Source: Denitratisoma oestradiolicum
GTDB taxonomy: Bacteria > Pseudomonadota > Gammaproteobacteria > Burkholderiales > Rhodocyclaceae
DNA length: 64,000 nucleotides
Assembly (NCBI RefSeq): GCF_902813185.1
Contig: NZ_LR778301.1
Coordinates: 1,178,001 to 1,242,000, forward strand
Reading direction: 5' to 3'
Made by a program: the position numbers and the translations under genes. How positions within the stretch are numbered: position 1 is the first letter of the stretch; each line of letters begins with the position of its first letter. Positions 38,382 through 47,652 of this stretch are shown here, one piece after another. The notes under the pieces were generated by a model that searched no databases, was not told the DNA's origin, and saw only the letters and a program-made list of their open reading frames with translations.

Positions 38382-40754
38382 TTATCTGGCTGCAAAGGTT
38401 GCCGAAGGTAAACCGTTGCGATCGGATACTTTTTCCAGAATTGCGACGAAGGCGGGCATCACTGTTATCACCAAGACCATGTTTGCCATGAACATGAAAG
38501 TGAGGAGGGCACCCATATCGGCCTGGAATTTCAGTGGGGAGAAAATCCAGGTGGACACTCCGAGAGAAAGGGTGATGGCAGTGAATAGGGTGGCCATGCC
38601 CACATCGTTCAGGGATTCTTCCACAGCCTGCCTCATGGGGAGTTTCTGCGAAAGGTGGATGAGAAGTCGGTTGTAGAGGTAGAAGGCATAGTCGACGCCA
38701 ATTCCGGTGGTGAGCACCATGACTGGCAGAGTCGCTACAGTCAGGCCGATACCCAATGCCTTCATGAAAACGTAGCCAAGGAAGGTTGCCAGGGTCAGCG
38801 GCAGGCAGCAGACAAGAATGGCTCTCCAGTCGCGATAGGCGAGTAGCACCAGAAGGGAAATGCCGGTATAGACCAGCACCATCATCTGGAATTCCCTTGC
38901 CTCGATTTCCTCGTTGATGGCGGCCATGATGCCAACATTCCCGGAGGCAAGCAGTACCTGCATTCTGGAGTCGGGAGGGGGATAGTTCTTGCGAAATGAC
39001 TTGATCGTATTAATCACCGTCTGGATGGTTTCTGCTCGATGGTCGGACAGATGGAGATTGGTGGCCATCATGGTACAAGTGCGGTTAAGCAAACCGGAAG
39101 ACTCGGGTAGGAAGCCCAGGGCGGCCTGCAAGGCACGACTGTCCCTGGGCAAGGCCAGCATTTTTGGGTTGCCTTCGTTGAGTAGAGCATTGGCGGTTTT
39201 CGTTAGGGTCGAGAGCGACGTAACCGAAATGACGCCGCGTACCTGGGATAGGTGCTGGGTGAACTGGTCCAGATAATCAAAGACATCGAATCGGGTACAC
39301 CCGTCAGTTGGCGTCTCGAACACCACAGTCAGCACATCCATGCCCATGTCGAATCGATTGGTAATACTTTCCATATCCCGGTTGTAACGTGATTCGGCAC
39401 GTAATTCCGGTACGCCGCCCTGGAGAGCTCCGACCTGTCTGTCCAGACTCTGCCATACGGAAAAGAACAGCAGCAGGATGGCTGTACCCAGTACCCATTT
39501 TGCATTGTGAATATCTGCAACCCAGGCTATTCGTCTCATTTTGCTAGAGCGTCGTGCCTGGATTCTGGCCAGGGTGACAGCATGGCTGGGAGGAAAACTA
39601 AGATAGGAGGCGGCTAGGGGCAGCATCACAAGATTTGTTACAACCTTGAAGCCAACACCGATGGCGGCGGAGATTGCAAGTTCCCGGATCATTGGAATGG
39701 GTATGGGAAGGAGCGATACGAAGCCGATCAAGGCTGAAAACAATGCAAGCGTACCTGGTAACAAAAGACTCGAAAAACTTTCTCGGGCTGCTTCTGATGG
39801 ATTCTTGCCCCGTGCCACTGCTGACGAGATGGCGTTGATCTGTTGAACACCATGGGATACGCCAATTGCAAAGATTAGAAACGGGATCAGAATGGCGAGA
39901 GGATCAAGGCCAAGGCCGAGCATGGCCAACATTCCAAATTGCCACAGGACGGAACACAAGGAGCAGAGCAAGGGCAGTAGCGTGAGCCTGATGGAGCGGC
40001 AGTACCCGTAAACTGCAAGGGCTGTGAGCAGGAAGGCCAAACCAAAGAATAGATATACGTTCCCGGCACCATCGGCAATGGCGCCCATCTGTTTGGCAAA
40101 TCCGATAATCTCCACTGCATGTTCATGTGTTTCGTATTTCTGGCGTATTTCCGTTTCTAGCCTGGATGAGAGATCCAGATAGTCCAATTTCTGGCCCAAA
40201 TAGATGTTCTCGTCGAGAATATCGGCAATGACCATCGTTGCAGTGCCATCTCTGGATACCAGGCTTCCCTGATAGCCTCCGCGTACTACCCGGTCGCGAA
40301 TCTGCTCGATTTTGTTGGCATCCAGGTTGTCGGGGGTGATGTTGCCACCGATGACGTTCTCGGCATGGAATCCCTCTTCGGTCAATTCATGGAGCAGGAT
40401 GTTGGGTGTCCAAAGGGATTGCACGGAACGTCGGTCTACGCCGGGAAGAAAGAGTACTGACTGGGTGATCTGATGCAGTTTCCCGAGCGTGGTGGGATTC
40501 CATATATCCCCATTGCGAGCGCGCAATGAAATCATGAGACGGTTGGTGCCAAACAACTCGTTTCGGTACTTGAAGAAAACCTGGGAATACTCATGCCCGA
40601 CAGGGATTTGCTTGTCGAAGTGGGTCGATATGCGTAATTCCATGGCCTTAAAGGCCATCAATACCGTAAACAGTAGAAGCCCCGCCAGGACGATTGCTCG
40701 CCTTCTGAACAAATAACCTTCAAGATTCGGGACGAGTCGCTTTGTGCCAAGCAT
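38382..40754 (-). CDS. RND/MMPL-family transporter
   Basis: A 790-residue inner-membrane protein with the HAE3/MMPL layout: two halves, each one membrane helix, a large periplasmic loop and five more helices (first helix AIVLAGLLLFTVLMAF at about residue 20; SHGVQQINAISSAV near 305; second half LTTGIGVDYAFYLYNRLL). Proteins of this type move lipids and hydrophobic compounds. It is the inner-membrane part of the DUF1329-DUF1302-RND-YCF48 operon. A paralogue starts at 62056. Confidence 0.88.
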   Translation of the reverse strand: MLGTKRLVPNLEGYLFRRRAIVLAGLLLFTVLMAFKAMELRISTHFDKQIPVGHEYSQVFFKYRNELFGTNRLMISLRARNGDIWNPTTLGKLHQITQSVLFLPGVDRRSVQSLWTPNILLHELTEEGFHAENVIGGNITPDNLDANKIEQIRDRVVRGGYQGSLVSRDGTATMVIADILDENIYLGQKLDYLDLSSRLETEIRQKYETHEHAVEIIGFAKQMGAIADGAGNVYLFFGLAFLLTALAVYGYCRSIRLTLLPLLCSLCSVLWQFGMLAMLGLGLDPLAILIPFLIFAIGVSHGVQQINAISSAVARGKNPSEAARESFSSLLLPGTLALFSALIGFVSLLPIPIPMIRELAISAAIGVGFKVVTNLVMLPLAASYLSFPPSHAVTLARIQARRSSKMRRIAWVADIHNAKWVLGTAILLLFFSVWQSLDRQVGALQGGVPELRAESRYNRDMESITNRFDMGMDVLTVVFETPTDGCTRFDVFDYLDQFTQHLSQVRGVISVTSLSTLTKTANALLNEGNPKMLALPRDSRALQAALGFLPESSGLLNRTCTMMATNLHLSDHRAETIQTVINTIKSFRKNYPPPDSRMQVLLASGNVGIMAAINEEIEAREFQMMVLVYTGISLLVLLAYRDWRAILVCCLPLTLATFLGYVFMKALGIGLTVATLPVMVLTTGIGVDYAFYLYNRLLIHLSQKLPMRQAVEESLNDVGMATLFTAITLSLGVSTWIFSPLKFQADMGALLTFMFMANMVLVITVMPAFVAILEKVSDRNGLPSATFAAR

Positions 40755-40811
40755 CAGGCTACATTCCTAGGTGCAGCGGGGCGGGGGGATACCCCGCCGT
40801 TGCCGTTGTAG

Positions 40812-42626
40812 TCAGAAGCTGTAAGAGACGGATGCACTTAATACATCGCGATCGCGCAGCATGTTCAGATTTCCCCCGCCCCAGAATCGGCTGTAGCCGA
40901 TGGCGGCTTTCCAGGTGTTGTGGTAGTCGAAATTCAACCCCACAGATAGCGCCTTGCGGCCTTGAACAAAAGGAAGGCTATTGGGGGCGACACCCCTAAC
41001 GTCGTGGTAGTAGTCGACGATGGGTGATAGGGTCCAGCCAGTTCCGAGGATGTTGGCGTAGGTGAGGGACAGTTCTGCTACATAACCCCAGGAGGTCCGG
41101 CTTGGGAGTGTGTAGTTATTCAGGAGGTAGGGAACACTTCCGTCCAGTGTCAGGTTCGGATAGTGCGTAACTGCTGTCTCAAACAGGAAATACCCCTCGG
41201 CGGCATTGATCATCTGTGTCAGTGACGAGGGAAGCTCTAGGAACCCGGTGAGATGGGCCTGCCATTTGCGCTCTTCCTTGTACCCGTTTACTACATAGGG
41301 AGTGGCACCGCCGAATCCATTGAAATAACTGTAGCGGCCCGCATGGGGAACCACTGGATCGATAGCTACGCTATCCCTGGGACGATAAGATATTTCGGCG
41401 CCCACTGCCCAGTCCCCCAGTGTGGTATTGAGGGACAAGCCGAACAGATCCTTGTCCATGCCATATTGTTCAACTGCACGAACGTTGATGACGTTGGTCG
41501 TGTTGGGATCATATTTGAATCCAACAAAGGGAAGCTTGTCGTGATAACGGATGTAATAAGCGGCGTACTCGGTATCTCCATTTGTCGGTTTGTAGCGGAG
41601 GTTGATGCCATATTGCCCCCGGTTATTTGGAGTGGTGATGTCAACGGGAACGATGGTGCCTAGTCCCGGTGCCACTGAGTTGGCTAGATATTCCAAGGTT
41701 CTCCCGGATTTCGGAGCAAAGTCGCCGAATACCCCCAGAGGCGTACCTCCTGCATAGAGGGGATCCATGACCGAGGTTGGAATGAATCCGCCGCGCTTTC
41801 CCCCCTTGCCAAGGAAATCTCCATAGGACCAGTAGGTGCCGGCCGGATCTAGGATGAACTTGTTCCAACGGAACTGATAGTAGGCTTCGGTGGAAAAACC
41901 ATTACCCAGAGAGGTAGAAAGCGACAGCATGGGAGCGGGAACGAATATCTCCTTCAACTGTGCTCCTGGGATGTGAATCTTCCTCAAATCGACTGCATTA
42001 ATGGAATTCACGCCGCCGATGATGAATATATCCTCTCCCCAACTGATGACCTGATTGCCGAGTTTAATTTTGGCTGGTTGGCCGTTCAGTGTTAGCTCCT
42101 TTGCTACCCAGAGGTCCAGCAACGTGACATCCTGCTGCATTGCTTTTTTTGCATCTCGCTCCAAGGGAGTACGTTGGGTTTTGTCGGCACGGAAGTCCGA
42201 TGACCATGTGAATCGGCTAAAGGCGGACCAGTCCGTTGGAGACTTGAGGAAAATCTCATGGGTGCCTTTCAGTACGGTAGAAACAATCTGTCCCTTCCTG
42301 TAATTCAGGTTACCGTCATCTGAATTGCTGTAGATGAAATCGGGTGGAGCGGTGAATCCCATTCCTGGACCATTGACCAGTTCCCCCAGTGGGCCGGCAA
42401 TGGAAACATTGCCACCGGAATCATTACCAATGATGCTTGTACTCGGAGACTCCAATCGCTTTTGCATGCCGATGGACAGTGTTGAGTCAAAACTGCCGAT
42501 CCAGCCATTATTAAGTTCAAACTTGAAGGCGGCAGCCGGTTTTGAAAGACCAATACTAAGGGTGCAAAGGACTAGGATCTGGCGGATCAGATACGGTGTT
42601 ATGTTTTTCATTTTTGTATTCTTCAT
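40812..42626 (-). CDS. DUF1302-family outer-membrane-type protein
   Basis: A 604-residue protein with an N-terminal signal peptide (SIGLSKPAAA) followed by FKFELNNGWIGSFDSTLSIGMQKR, the standard DUF1302 opening, and a long beta-rich body ending in alternating aromatic residues (VLSASVSYSF), which suggests an outer-membrane barrel. It forms a gene pair with DUF1329. Such pairs occur in Pseudomonas and steroid or hydrocarbon degraders. Function not known biochemically; transport of a hydrophobic substrate inferred. Confidence 0.87.
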   Translation of the reverse strand: MKNTKMKNITPYLIRQILVLCTLSIGLSKPAAAFKFELNNGWIGSFDSTLSIGMQKRLESPSTSIIGNDSGGNVSIAGPLGELVNGPGMGFTAPPDFIYSNSDDGNLNYRKGQIVSTVLKGTHEIFLKSPTDWSAFSRFTWSSDFRADKTQRTPLERDAKKAMQQDVTLLDLWVAKELTLNGQPAKIKLGNQVISWGEDIFIIGGVNSINAVDLRKIHIPGAQLKEIFVPAPMLSLSTSLGNGFSTEAYYQFRWNKFILDPAGTYWSYGDFLGKGGKRGGFIPTSVMDPLYAGGTPLGVFGDFAPKSGRTLEYLANSVAPGLGTIVPVDITTPNNRGQYGINLRYKPTNGDTEYAAYYIRYHDKLPFVGFKYDPNTTNVINVRAVEQYGMDKDLFGLSLNTTLGDWAVGAEISYRPRDSVAIDPVVPHAGRYSYFNGFGGATPYVVNGYKEERKWQAHLTGFLELPSSLTQMINAAEGYFLFETAVTHYPNLTLDGSVPYLLNNYTLPSRTSWGYVAELSLTYANILGTGWTLSPIVDYYHDVRGVAPNSLPFVQGRKALSVGLNFDYHNTWKAAIGYSRFWGGGNLNMLRDRDVLSASVSYSF

Positions 42627-42638
42627 CGTTAGACCGGG

Positions 42639-44000
42639 TTAACGGGCGCCAATTCGGCGCAAATCCTCGGGCTCGAATTGTCTTGGATCGATACGACCCT
42701 CATCACCCGCCAACCAGTCAGTTGGCTTTGATTCCTGTGTGGCGTACTCACCCAAGTAGCGGTTAGCATTGAGATCCCATGATATGAACTCCTGGCTGAC
42801 GCAGGCTCCCAATTCAACGGCAGGGTAGATGGTGGCCTCCATGACGCGCCAGAGCTTGCCTTGGCTGTCGTATTGATCTGCCTCCATCAACATCCAGGTA
42901 TCCTCGTCAAGATAGAAGGTTCTCCGGGCAAACATGTGGCGCATGCCTGGTTTTACCGTGGCCTCAATCTTCCAGACACGATGAAGTTCATAGCGCATCA
43001 GATCTCGGTTTGGGTAGAGGCCCTGATACACCTCGCTCATCTTGCGTTTGGCAACGAATTTATAGTTGTTGTAGGGGATGTACATTTCCTGCTTGCCCAC
43101 TAATTTCCAGTCGTAGCGATCTAGAGCGCCAGCGAACATGGGATATTGATCGGCGGTTTCCAGGTTTTCAAACCCCGGTACTGGGTTGTCATATTCCAAG
43201 GCGGGAAGCCGCCGTACCCGACGTTGCCCTGGGAAATACATCCACCCATTGTTGGCCTTGTTGCCCAGGAAGTAATGCACCAGCAGTACTTCGCCGTTGC
43301 GTGAAGGTGGGGAGGTCATCATGTCGAGGATCATCATCTGTACCCCGTTGGCTTCCCTGGGTGAATTGACCTTAGTGGACGCAAATGGGGTTAAGGCGAG
43401 CTGCTCCTGTCCCAGACCATAGAAACTTCCATCCGGATTGATGAAGTTCGTCTGGTAAGCCTCGATACGGCCTAATCCCTGCCAGCGAAGGCGATGATTC
43501 CAGATGGCCTCTGCTCCGTTCTGGGGAATCGGAAATGGAAATGCTCCACCCAGAGCGCTATCTAGGCTGTCACTCCCATCATTGGAAAGCTTTGCTAGTG
43601 TCGCATTCTGTTTGGTCCGCTCGGTGATCGTTTCGGGGTAGCCGCAGGATCGATGACTGGGATACACGTCCATACGATAACCCTTGCGTGTTTTCAATAA
43701 TTCAATCTGCCCTGCCGAGAGTTTGTCTTTGTACTTTTCGAGGTTTGTGGCGTCGATGGAAAACAGGGGATTTTCAGAAGCGTAAGGATCAATACGAGCA
43801 TCTGTGAGTTTTCGTTTTTTCTTGGGCAGTCCTCCTTGCCATTCTGGGATGCTGCCATCCCGGTTACCAGCCCGTTCTGCGCCGACTGGTGTCAGCTCCC
43901 GGCCTAGCCGTTTGGCTTCGGATGGGCTGACCGCTGCCTTCGAAGTTGTCCACATCATGCTGAGGCCAAGTATTAGTACCCCTTGAGCCAGTCGTCTCAT
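42639..44000 (-). CDS. DUF1329-family periplasmic/outer-membrane lipoprotein-like protein
   Basis: A 453-residue protein, signal peptide MRRLAQGVLILGLSMMW...SKA, then LGRELTPVGAERAGN and IPEWQGGL, the family opening. The body is LolA/LolB-like (YFPGQRRVRRLP, YEYD NPVPGFE region). Longer readings exist, but GGAGG lies 6 nt before the ATG at 44000. It is first in the envelope operon and 74 nt downstream of an intrinsic terminator that follows a B12 riboswitch. It probably binds a hydrophobic ligand or lipid; no assay-based function is known to me. Confidence 0.87.
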   Translation of the reverse strand: MRRLAQGVLILGLSMMWTTSKAAVSPSEAKRLGRELTPVGAERAGNRDGSIPEWQGGLPKKKRKLTDARIDPYASENPLFSIDATNLEKYKDKLSAGQIELLKTRKGYRMDVYPSHRSCGYPETITERTKQNATLAKLSNDGSDSLDSALGGAFPFPIPQNGAEAIWNHRLRWQGLGRIEAYQTNFINPDGSFYGLGQEQLALTPFASTKVNSPREANGVQMMILDMMTSPPSRNGEVLLVHYFLGNKANNGWMYFPGQRRVRRLPALEYDNPVPGFENLETADQYPMFAGALDRYDWKLVGKQEMYIPYNNYKFVAKRKMSEVYQGLYPNRDLMRYELHRVWKIEATVKPGMRHMFARRTFYLDEDTWMLMEADQYDSQGKLWRVMEATIYPAVELGACVSQEFISWDLNANRYLGEYATQESKPTDWLAGDEGRIDPRQFEPEDLRRIGAR

Positions 44001-44073
44001 CACCATCCTCCGGATATTTTTCAACCCTGTGCAACCAGGGCGTCCAGCCGTTCTCCAACGCACGGCAGCAATG

Positions 44074-44121
44074 AAAAAAGGGCTTCGCCAACGCACAGCC
44101 AAGTGCGCTGACGAAACCCTT
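44074..44121 (-). terminator. Intrinsic terminator between B12 riboswitch and the DUF1329 operon
   Basis: On the minus strand, GGGTTTCGTCAGCGCAC, loop TTGGCT, GTGCGTTGGCGAAGCCC, then TTTTTT. The 17-bp stem is fully paired if three G-U wobbles are allowed. It starts about 36 nt after the riboswitch and no gene lies between, so it looks like the riboswitch's expression platform. Confidence 0.85.
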
Positions 44122-44156
44122 GCCATTGGTTTCTACAAATTCACAAATACGACGTT

Positions 44157-44330
44157 CAGCAGGTCTTCTGGCTCTCGGATCTCCCGGATTGGCCGCGCCT
44201 TCCCACCAGGGTAGGCCCCGGCAGTGGCTGGCCGGATGCATTGCATCCAGCCTTGCGGCATCCGTCCCCGATTACAGCGGCGGGCCCGCCACGGAATTGC
44301 ACCGTGTTCCTGGATGCTGAAGTCGGCCGG
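44157..44330 (-). ncRNA. Cobalamin riboswitch upstream of the DUF1329-DUF1302-RND-YCF48 operon
   Basis: Minus strand contains GGAACACGGTGCAATTCCG, GGCGGGCCCGCCGCTGTAATC, GGGAAGG and GGGAGATCCGAGAGCCAGAAG with ACCTGCTG, similar to the one before cobT. It points away from btuB copy 2 and towards the DUF1329 gene. Confidence 0.9.
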
Positions 44331-44492
44331 GATTCTTCTGATTTGCTGTTCTATTGTCAATTCGATACCTGTCTCGGCTGGAAGTTGGGTGTCTTACTCA
44401 GTAGAAAATCTGCATAACGCAATCAACTTGGTAAATACGAAACCGCTTGACTCGTTATTGATTGCAATCATAGAATCGCGGCAAAAGTTGTT

Positions 44493-44657
44493 CGTGGTAC
44501 CTGACAGCCCTGCGAGCTGTCAGGTGAAACGGGAAGCAGGTGTAAATCCTGCGCTGCCCCCGCAACGGTATGGGAGTGAGGAGTCGTCAGGAAGCCACTG
44601 GACTATGGTCTGGGAAGGCGACGATTCAAGACTTCCGAGCCCGGAGACCGGCCACGG
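44493..44657 (+). ncRNA. Cobalamin riboswitch upstream of btuB copy 2
   Basis: GTGAAACGGGAAGCAGG, GCGCTGCCCCCGCAACGGTA, GGGAAGG, TTCAAGACTTCCGAGCCCGG and AGACCGGCCACGG occur in order; CGTGG (494-498 of the 44-kb region) can close P1 with CCACG. The 125-nt linker to the ATG matches that of the first btuB in several blocks. Confidence 0.93.
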
Positions 44658-44781
44658 ACATCACCATGGAAACGCCACGGGGTGGTGGCGGCCGGCGTTA
44701 GACCGATCGAACTCCCTGTGCGTTGCCTTCATCAATCGTGACCGGTCTGCGGGGACGCCGACCGGGGAAACGGGAGTTTTC

Positions 44782-46659
44782 ATGCAACGCCATCTTGCGC
44801 GCAGCGCCATCGCCGCTGCCATTCTTGCCGCTTTCAATGTCCAGGCCGCCGAGCCTCTCACGGACCATGGCACCATCGTCGTCACCGCCACCCGTCAGCC
44901 GACTCCAGCGCGAGATTTGCTGAACGACTTCAGCGTATTGATCCGTAGTGATATAGAGAAAGCGGGGCCGAGTGCGACGCTAGGCGACCTGCTTTCACGC
45001 CTACCTGGAATTGAGCTATCCCGAGAAGGGGGGCGTGGCGCCAACGAGAGTATTTTCATCCGTGGCACAAACTCAGGTCATGCCCTAATTCTCATTGATG
45101 GTATTCGCGTGGGTTCTGCCACCCTGGGACAGGCTAATCTTGCGGCTCTACCGGTTGAGCAGATGGAGCGTATCGAAGTAGTTCGTGGCCCGGAGTCCGC
45201 ACTTTACGGCAGCGACGCTATTGGCGGGGTGATCAATATTTTCACTCGTGGTTCGAAAGAGAGCAGCTTCTCTGCCAAGGCGGGATTTGGTAGTCGCGGT
45301 AGTTATGTGGCCAATGTCGCAAAGAAGGGCAATATCGGCGACCTGAGCTATCAAGTTAGCTTCGGCACTAACGGTGAAGATGGCAAGTCCAACGTGACCA
45401 ATAGTGATAGTTTCGCCTACAACCCGGATAAGGACGGATTCTGGAAGCGCACTGCCGCCATGCGCGTGGACTACAAGCTTTCGTCTGCGGCGGAAGTTGG
45501 TGCCCAATACTTCTACAGCCAGGGGCAGAACAAGTTCGATACTTCCTGGCCAAACAAGAACTACGACTGGAAAACCTACAGCAGGATCAGCGGGTCCAGT
45601 GCATATGCGCGTTTGCAGCCAGCCAAGGAATGGACCACCTCGATACGGTTCGACCGCAGCGTGGATGAAAGCGACACCGTGCCTTCACAAACCATCGGTG
45701 AGCTCCGTGACGACTTTCGCACCGAACGAAAACAGATCACCTGGCAGAACGACATCAACCTGCCCGTCGGACGTGCGCTCATAGCGGTGGACCATCTGAA
45801 AGAACAGATCGTTACATCGAGTGCCTTCAGCCTGAGTGAACGTGATATCAACTCCCTGTCCCTGGGGTGGGATGCAAGCCTGGAGAGGCATCGCTGGCAG
45901 GCAAATGTTCGCCGGGACCGCAATTCACAATATGGCGCAAAAAACACCTACAACCTGGGATATGGATATCAGCTCGCCCACTTTTGGCGTCTGGCAACCA
46001 ATGTTGGCACTGCGTTCAAGGCGCCCTCGTTCAACGACCTGTACTACCCCAATATTCCTTTTGTCGGCAGCGGCAACCCCAATCTCAGGCCAGAAACATC
46101 CCTCAACCGGGATGTAGCAGTTCATTATGAGACCGAGGTCTATAAAACCAGCCTGACAGTGTTCCGCAACGATATCAAGAACCTGATCAGTTGGGAAGAA
46201 ACCAGTCCTGGGTCCTGGTTCTACACGCCGGCGAATGTCGGCAAGGTCCGGATCGATGGCTGGAGCCTGAGCTATCAATGGTCCATCATCGACGGCTGGA
46301 AGCTGAGGGCCACCTGGAATGATCAGGATGCTCGCGATGCCACCACAGGCAACCGCCTGGCGCGCCGTGCCGAAAAATTTGGCACCTTGGGCCTGGAACA
46401 TGAGACAAATCAATGGGTAATCGGTGTAGAACTGCAGGCATCGGGCGACCGTTACGATAATTTGGCGAATACGCGCCTCCTCGGTGGTTATGGCCTGGTC
46501 AATGTCCATAGCAGTTATCAACTTTCCCCTGAGTGGTCTGCCTTCGCCCGGGTGGACAATCTGTTCGACAAGCACTATGAACTGGCGCGTAGTTCGAACG
46601 CCACATTTTCCACTCTGGGTAGCACGGTGTTCATTGGTCTCCGCTTTCTGACAAAGTAA
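44782..46659 (+). CDS. btuB: BtuB-type TonB-dependent cobalamin receptor, copy 2
   Basis: A 625-residue receptor: signal peptide (AIAAAILAAFNVQAA), TonB box GTIVVTATRQ, plug with SIFIRGTNSGHALILIDG and ERIEVVRGPESALYGSDAIGGVINIFTR, and a barrel ending STVFIGLRFLTK. CGGGAG precedes the ATG at 44782; the open frame continues upstream to 44224 but only through riboswitch sequence. First gene of btuB-btuC-btuD-cobQ. Composition is lower in GC than btuC, 3 nt later. Confidence 0.93.
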   Translation: MQRHLARSAIAAAILAAFNVQAAEPLTDHGTIVVTATRQPTPARDLLNDFSVLIRSDIEKAGPSATLGDLLSRLPGIELSREGGRGANESIFIRGTNSGHALILIDGIRVGSATLGQANLAALPVEQMERIEVVRGPESALYGSDAIGGVINIFTRGSKESSFSAKAGFGSRGSYVANVAKKGNIGDLSYQVSFGTNGEDGKSNVTNSDSFAYNPDKDGFWKRTAAMRVDYKLSSAAEVGAQYFYSQGQNKFDTSWPNKNYDWKTYSRISGSSAYARLQPAKEWTTSIRFDRSVDESDTVPSQTIGELRDDFRTERKQITWQNDINLPVGRALIAVDHLKEQIVTSSAFSLSERDINSLSLGWDASLERHRWQANVRRDRNSQYGAKNTYNLGYGYQLAHFWRLATNVGTAFKAPSFNDLYYPNIPFVGSGNPNLRPETSLNRDVAVHYETEVYKTSLTVFRNDIKNLISWEETSPGSWFYTPANVGKVRIDGWSLSYQWSIIDGWKLRATWNDQDARDATTGNRLARRAEKFGTLGLEHETNQWVIGVELQASGDRYDNLANTRLLGGYGLVNVHSSYQLSPEWSAFARVDNLFDKHYELARSSNATFSTLGSTVFIGLRFLTK

Positions 46660-46662
46660 GCC

Positions 46663-47652
46663 ATGCCCACCCGCCGCCGTGCCCTCGTCGTGCTGTTGCT
46701 GCTGCTGCTTCTGGTGGCGGCCAGCCTGGTGGTGGGCCTGGCGGCGGGAACCCTGCCGGTCAGCGCCGCTGACCTGCTGTCCCTGGTGGGCGGCGAAGGC
46801 GGCGGCATGGGGGCCGAGGTGGTGCGCACCCTGCGCCTGCCCCGGGTGCTGGGGGCCTTCGCCTGCGGTGGCCTGCTGGCCCTGGCCGGCGCCCTGATGC
46901 AGGTGTTGTTGCGCAATCCCCTGGCCGATCCCTACGTACTGGGCATTTCCGGAGGCGCGGCGGTGGGCGCACTTTCGGCCATGCTGCTGGGTTTCTCCCT
47001 GATGGGACTGAATCTGCTGGCCTTCGGCGGCGCCCTGGGTGCCATGTTGCTGGTCTTCGGCCTGGCCCATGGCGACAGTAGCTGGACCCAGACCCGACTG
47101 CTGCTTACCGGGGTGATCATTGCCGCCGGCTGCGGCGCGGTGGTGGCCCTGATCCTGTCCATCACGCCGGAGCAGAAACTGCACGGCATGCTGTTCTGGC
47201 TGATGGGGGACGCCGGCCAGATCCTCCGCCCGGAACCGGCCCTGGCCGCCCTGGCGGTGGGGCTGGCCTGTGCCATGCCTTTTGCCCGGGAACTGAACCT
47301 GCTGGCCCGAGGCGCCACCCTGGCCAGTTCCCTGGGGGTAGCGGTGCCCCGCTTGCGGGGGCTGGTCTATCTGCTGGCTTCACTGCTCACCGCCTTCGCC
47401 GTCACCACGGCCGGCAGCATCGGCTTCATCGGCCTGGTGGTGCCCCATCTGCTGCGCCTGGCCCTGGGCAACGACCAGCGCCTGCTGCTGCCCGCCGCCA
47501 CCCTGGCCGGCGGTGCCCTGCTGGTCCTGGCCGACACCCTGGCCCGTACCGTGGTGGCGCCCCAGCAATTGCCGGTGGGGGTGCTGACCGCCCTGATCGG
47601 TGTGCCGATTTTTTTGTTCCTGTTGGCGCGACAGCCTGCGGCCAAGCCATGA
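46663..47652 (+). CDS. btuC: BtuC, FecCD-family cobalamin ABC permease
   Basis: A 329-residue permease with about ten hydrophobic segments and FecCD hallmarks LRLPRVLGAFACGGLLALAG, LLRNPLADPYVLGISGGAA and GSIGFIGLVVPHLLRLALG (coupling region). It overlaps btuD by 4 nt (ATGA). No periplasmic binding protein (BtuF) is encoded next to it. Very GC-rich. Confidence 0.92.
   Translation: MPTRRRALVVLLLLLLLVAASLVVGLAAGTLPVSAADLLSLVGGEGGGMGAEVVRTLRLPRVLGAFACGGLLALAGALMQVLLRNPLADPYVLGISGGAAVGALSAMLLGFSLMGLNLLAFGGALGAMLLVFGLAHGDSSWTQTRLLLTGVIIAAGCGAVVALILSITPEQKLHGMLFWLMGDAGQILRPEPALAALAVGLACAMPFARELNLLARGATLASSLGVAVPRLRGLVYLLASLLTAFAVTTAGSIGFIGLVVPHLLRLALGNDQRLLLPAATLAGGALLVLADTLARTVVAPQQLPVGVLTALIGVPIFLFLLARQPAAKP

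Noticed and set aside
44224..44781. Upstream in-frame extension of btuB copy 2
   Set aside because: It runs through the two riboswitches; signal peptide and ribosome site support the ATG at 44782.
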